DNA of 64,000 nt, taken from DASYTH01 sp045806965 (GTDB lineage: Bacteria > Actinomycetota > Actinomycetes > Mycobacteriales > Pseudonocardiaceae). Shown here in pieces: positions 61,186 to 64,000 of the stretch (position 1 is the first letter of the stretch; each line of letters starts with the position of its first letter). The stretch is taken from NCBI GenBank assembly GCA_045806965.1, contig JBJMIG010000061.1:23726-87725 (forward strand). The letters are read 5' to 3'. Below the pieces are notes generated by a model. That model made no database searches and was not told where the DNA came from. It saw nothing but the letters and a program-made list of their open reading frames with translations. The translations under genes and the position numbers were made by a program.

Positions 61186-63694
61186 CGGCCCGCGACCCCG
61201 CGCCCCCGTTCGCCGGATCACCGCCCGACGAGTCCTCGGCCTCCTCGGGTTCGCCGTCCGGGGCTAACCCTGGCGCGGCTGCGCCCGATGCGTCCGCCGG
61301 CCGGTCGTCGGGATCGTTCCCGGCCTCGACCGGCGAGCTCTCCGGCGCCGGGTCAGGCTGGGCGCCGAGGTTGGCGCCCAGCTCGACGGCTCGGTCCGGG
61401 GCGTCGGTGAGCTCGTCATCGTCGGCCTCGGCGGCGTTGAGGAACCAGCGGATGGCGTCCTCCTCGCGACCGGCGGCCGCGAGGTTGTCGGCGTAGGCGT
61501 AGAAGAGGCGGGCGCTCCACGGGTCGCGGTGGCGCGGATCGAGATCGGGGCCCTGCAGGCCGACCACGGCGGCGTCCAGCTGACCCAGGTCGCGGCGGGC
61601 ACCGGCGGTCACGATTCTCAGCTCGACGGCCACCGAGTGAGGGAGGTCCGGACCGGCCTCGGCGGCCAGTTCGAGGGCGCGCTCGGGGCGGCCGAGGGCG
61701 CGCTCGCAGTCGGCCATGACGGCAAGCTGGGCGGTACCGCCGGACATTCGGCGCGCGGCCCGCAGTTCGGAAAGGGCCTCGGCCCATTCGCCGGCGTGGT
61801 AGGCGGTGAGCCCGGCGGCCTCCCGCACAATGGCTACCCGCGCCGCTCGGCTGCGGGCGTAGCGGGCGTGCTCGAGGGCCAGTTCGGGTTCCTCGTCGAC
61901 CAGCAGGCCGGCCGCGACCAAGTGCGTCCCGACGATTTCGGCCAGTTCCTTGGACAGTCCGCGCAACTCGCGGCGCGCCTCCGGGTCCATGGCGGAGAAC
62001 TCGGCACCCTCGGGCAACTCGGGTCCGGTATCCCTCGGCGCGAACTCGCGCGGCTCCCCGGACGGCCGCGAACCAGGTCGCCCACCGGCCTCGCGCCGAT
62101 CCCGGGGATGCCCGGCTCCCGGACGGTCGTTGGACCCGCCCCGCCGATCGCGAGTCTCCCCGCTTCGCGGGGCCCGGTCCGGCCGATCACCGAACCCACC
62201 GGCGCCGCGCCGATCGCGACTCTCCCCGCTCCGCTCGCCCCGGTCCGAACGGTCGCCGAACCCACCGGACTCGCGCCGGTCCCGAGTCTCCCCGCCTCCC
62301 GGACGGTCGCTGAACCCGCTTCGCTCTGCCCGACCCGGCCGATCATCGAACCTGCGCGGATCCCGGGTCTCACCGCTTCGCCCGGCCCGATCCGGCCGGT
62401 CCGGCCGATCACCGAACCCACCAGCCCCGTGCCGGTCCCGAGTCTCCCCGCTTCGCGGGGCCCGGTCCGGCCGATCACCGAACTTGCCAGACCCGCGCTG
62501 CTCGTTGAATCGACCGCCGCGCTCCGCGCTACTCGGTCGATAACCTCCGCCCTGCCCGGCTCCCCCTTGCCGGCCCCGGAACCCGCCGGACTCCCGGCGC
62601 TCGCCGAACCCGCCGCTGCGCCCGCCGGAACCCTGGTTGCTACCGGAGTCGCGGAAACCTCCGCCCTGCCCGGCCCTGCCCTGCCGGTCACCGGACTCAC
62701 GCCGGTCGTTGAACCCACCGCCGCGCTCCGCGCTACTCGGTCGATAACCTCCGCCCTGCCCGGCTCCCCCTTGCCGGCCCCGGAACCCGCCGGACTCCCG
62801 GCGCTCGCCGAACCCGCCGCTGCGCCCGCCGGAACCCTGGTTGCTACCGGAGTCGCGGAAACCTCCGCCCTGCCCGGCCCTGCCCTGCCGGTCACCGGAC
62901 TCACGCCGGTCGTTGAACCCACCACCGCGCTCGGCGCCGCTCGGCCGATAACCACCGCCCTGCCCGGCCCTGCCCTGCCGGTCGCCGGACTCACGCCGGT
63001 CGTTGAACCCACCGCCGCGCTCGGCGCCACCCTGTCGACCCCGGAAACCGCCGGACTCGCGCCGGTCACCGGTTCCGCGGCCCTGCCCGGCACCCTGCCG
63101 GCCGTGGAACCCGCCGCCCCGCTCGGCCGAGCCTTGCCGGCCACGGAACTCGCCGGACTCGCGCCGGTCGCCGGACCCGCCGCCGCGGCCGGAACCGTTC
63201 TCTCGGCTGCGGAACCCGCCGGCCCGCTCGGATGAGCCGGGACGATCGCGGAAACCGCCACCTTGGTTCGGACGGTCCCTGAACCCGCCGGACTCCTGGC
63301 GATCACGGGACCCGCGGCCATCGGCGTCGCGGTCGCGGCCGCGGAACTCGCCGGCGCTCCCCCGGTCCCGGGGGTTGCCGCCCTGGCCGGAACCCTGCTT
63401 GCGGTCGCGGAAGCCGCCGCTGCCACGGTCGCTGTAGCCGCCGGATCGAGCGTCGGTGGAACGGGAGCTGTTGCGCCCGGCGGACTGGCCATAACCCGCG
63501 TCGCGCCCCCGGAAGCCGGGGTTCGAGCTACGCCCATGATTGCGCTGCTCGCCGGAGCGGCCGGCCTCATCGCGGTGCGAGCGGGAACTAGTGGAGCCTT
63601 CGCGTCGATCGCGAAATCCACCGTGATGGGATGACTGCTCGCGGCGGGATGGGCCGCCGTCACTGGCAGCGTCGGTCGGCCCTGGGTCGGACAC
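61178..63694 (-). CDS. TPR protein with giant RGG-rich disordered N-terminus
   Basis: 838 residues. Residues 1 to about 555 are low-complexity and highly charged, built from variants of GGFRDR, GGFGDRPDR, GGGFNDRRESGDRQGRAGQG and similar Arg-Gly motifs, and include a near-perfect 68-residue tandem duplication. About 560-765 is a folded TPR-like domain (LSKELAEIVGTHLVAAGLLV, PELALEHARYARSRAARVAI, AGEWAEALSELRAARRMSGG, DNLAAAGREEDAIRWFLNAA). The last about 70 residues are acidic. The TPR part and the position before the HAD gene match Rv1691, which lacks such an extension. Arg-Gly tracts bind RNA and drive condensates elsewhere; ribosome-related work is plausible given the rRNA operon and tlyA next door, but unproven. 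A ribosome-site-like GGAGG lies upstream of ATG 63694. Confidence 0.88.
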   Translation of the reverse strand: MSDPGPTDAASDGGPSRREQSSHHGGFRDRREGSTSSRSHRDEAGRSGEQRNHGRSSNPGFRGRDAGYGQSAGRNSSRSTDARSGGYSDRGSGGFRDRKQGSGQGGNPRDRGSAGEFRGRDRDADGRGSRDRQESGGFRDRPNQGGGFRDRPGSSERAGGFRSRENGSGRGGGSGDRRESGEFRGRQGSAERGGGFHGRQGAGQGRGTGDRRESGGFRGRQGGAERGGGFNDRRESGDRQGRAGQGGGYRPSGAERGGGFNDRRESGDRQGRAGQGGGFRDSGSNQGSGGRSGGFGERRESGGFRGRQGGAGQGGGYRPSSAERGGGFNDRRESGDRQGRAGQGGGFRDSGSNQGSGGRSGGFGERRESGGFRGRQGGAGQGGGYRPSSAERGGRFNEQRGSGKFGDRPDRAPRSGETRDRHGAGGFGDRPDRPDRAGRSGETRDPRRFDDRPGRAERSGFSDRPGGGETRDRRESGGFGDRSDRGERSGESRDRRGAGGFGDRPDRAPRSGETRDRRGGSNDRPGAGHPRDRREAGGRPGSRPSGEPREFAPRDTGPELPEGAEFSAMDPEARRELRGLSKELAEIVGTHLVAAGLLVDEEPELALEHARYARSRAARVAIVREAAGLTAYHAGEWAEALSELRAARRMSGGTAQLAVMADCERALGRPERALELAAEAGPDLPHSVAVELRIVTAGARRDLGQLDAAVVGLQGPDLDPRHRDPWSARLFYAYADNLAAAGREEDAIRWFLNAAEADDDELTDAPDRAVELGANLGAQPDPAPESSPVEAGNDPDDRPADASGAAAPGLAPDGEPEEAEDSSGGDPANGGAGSRADG
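62515..62925 (-). repeat. 204-bp tandem duplication inside the RGG region
   Basis: Two near-identical units offset by 204 bases (68 codons), the first starting near 62515 and the second near 62719. For example, the minus-strand codons for GGYRPSSAERGG occur in both. The length is a multiple of three, so the frame is kept. Protein and DNA are almost unchanged between copies, so the duplication is recent or kept uniform by recombination. Confidence 0.85.
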
Positions 63695-63756
63695 CTGATC
63701 CTCCTGAAGTGAAGTTCTCTCGGTTCAAGGTAGTCCGCCTGAAGCCGCACAAACCA

Positions 63757-63784
63757 AACAGGGCCCCTGGTGGGGGGCCCTGTT
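63757..63784 (-). terminator. rRNA operon terminator
   Basis: Perfect 11-bp stem AACAGGGCCCC/GGGGCCCTGTT with a 6-base loop, 11 bases beyond the 5S 3' end on the minus strand, followed by a TTTGTGCGG stretch. Fits an intrinsic terminator of the rrn operon. Confidence 0.8.
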
Positions 63785-63795
63785 GGTGAAGGGTG

Positions 63796-63912
63796 TTCGG
63801 CGGTGTCCTACTCTCCCACATCCTGTCGGGTGCAGTACCATCGGCGCTGGAGGGCTTAGCTTCCGGGTTCGGAATGGGACCGGGCGTTTCCCCTCCGCCA
63901 TGACCGCCGTAA
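63796..63912 (-). rRNA. rrf: 5S ribosomal RNA
   Basis: About 117 bases on the minus strand, from GTTACGGCGGTCATGGCG through CCCGGTCCCATTCCGAACCC, GGAAGCTAAGCCCTCCAGCG and GGATGTGGGAGAGTAGGACA to CACCGCCGAAC. The 5' and 3' ends pair (GGCGGT with ACCGCC), as in all 5S rRNAs. The 23S and 16S genes should lie beyond position 64000. Ends are precise to within a few bases. Confidence 0.95.
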
Positions 63913-63934
63913 CGCTGCGAAACAACCACAACCG

Positions 63935-63958
63935 CACACCCCCCAAATTGGGGGTGTG
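63935..63958 (-). other. Hairpin in the 23S-5S spacer
   Basis: CACACCCCC and GGGGGTGTG pair around CAAATT. Located 23 bases upstream of the 5S 5' end in transcription order; likely part of an RNA processing stem of the precursor. The remaining 63959-64000 is the outer spacer with nothing identifiable. Confidence 0.5.
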
Positions 63959-64000
63959 GGGGTTTGGTGTTTCAGAGTTGTATAGTGGATGCGAGCATGA

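Noticed and set aside
61529..63235. Pro/Ala-rich plus-strand repeat protein
   Set aside because: Mirror image of the RGG-coding repeats; no start signals, and the minus-strand frame continues into a real TPR domain.
62150..63250. CRISPR array suggested by many short repeats
   Set aside because: Repeats are codon-phased, of varying length, and encode Arg-Gly motifs in an intact ORF; no constant repeat/spacer spacing and no cas genes.

Overview
The window is high-GC actinobacterial DNA. GTG starts and 1-4 base GTGA/ATGA gene overlaps are common. The right half matches, from memory, the order of the M. tuberculosis block Rv1691-Rv1701 plus Rv1708-Rv1711. Family content (scpAB next to a ParA and a small RHH-like protein, MoxR/DUF58/DUF4129 cluster, XRE-STAND-TPR proteins, GlnA4-like gene) suggests an actinomycete such as Pseudonocardiales; the genus cannot be told.

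Left third (1-26,020) is an accessory and decaying zone. It opens with a PadR regulator and its MFS exporter. A run of broken genes follows: alpha/beta hydrolase, serine recombinase, NAD-epimerase, F420/PPOX oxidoreductase, permease, coiled-coil protein, aldehyde dehydrogenase and an Mrr-like nuclease. Intact islands among them are an ECF41 sigma factor with its epimerase partner, a molbindin, an MmcQ/YjbR protein, and a 1,685-residue HTH-STAND-TPR protein divergent from a 91-residue membrane protein with a perfect 20-bp palindrome between them. A second STAND gene has lost its Walker A region, carries a frameshift and is split by an IS701 element. IS256 (5'-truncated), IS30 (relic), IS701, IS3 and two IS5-type elements (one intact, one relic) are present. 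The intact IS5 sits exactly in the trpB-like stop codon and marks the edge of the zone.

Middle (26,021-51,634) on the minus strand carries TrpB2-like synthase, DUF1015, rluB, scpB, scpA, an RHH-like protein and parA. On the plus strand comes a membrane/MoxR cluster (RDD, GPDPase-membrane-domain protein, small Cys protein, DUF4129, DUF4350, MoxR, DUF58), followed on the minus strand by a stand-alone molybdopterin oxidoreductase and SpoIIM. After xerD, ald and a TM2 protein comes a catabolic operon (glutamine-synthetase-like ligase, gamma-glutamyl hydrolase, aldehyde dehydrogenase, SDR, FadR-type GntR) divergent from an APC permease. It is best read as a gamma-glutamylated amine pathway, probably for ethanolamine.

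Right (51,650-63,694) is a minus-strand housekeeping run: RGG-rich TPR protein, HAD phosphatase, 55-residue protein, tlyA, nadK, recN, steA, mctB, pyrG and NUDIX, read from right to left. The window ends with a rho-independent terminator, a 5S rRNA gene and part of the 23S-5S spacer, so an rRNA operon on the minus strand lies beyond the right edge.
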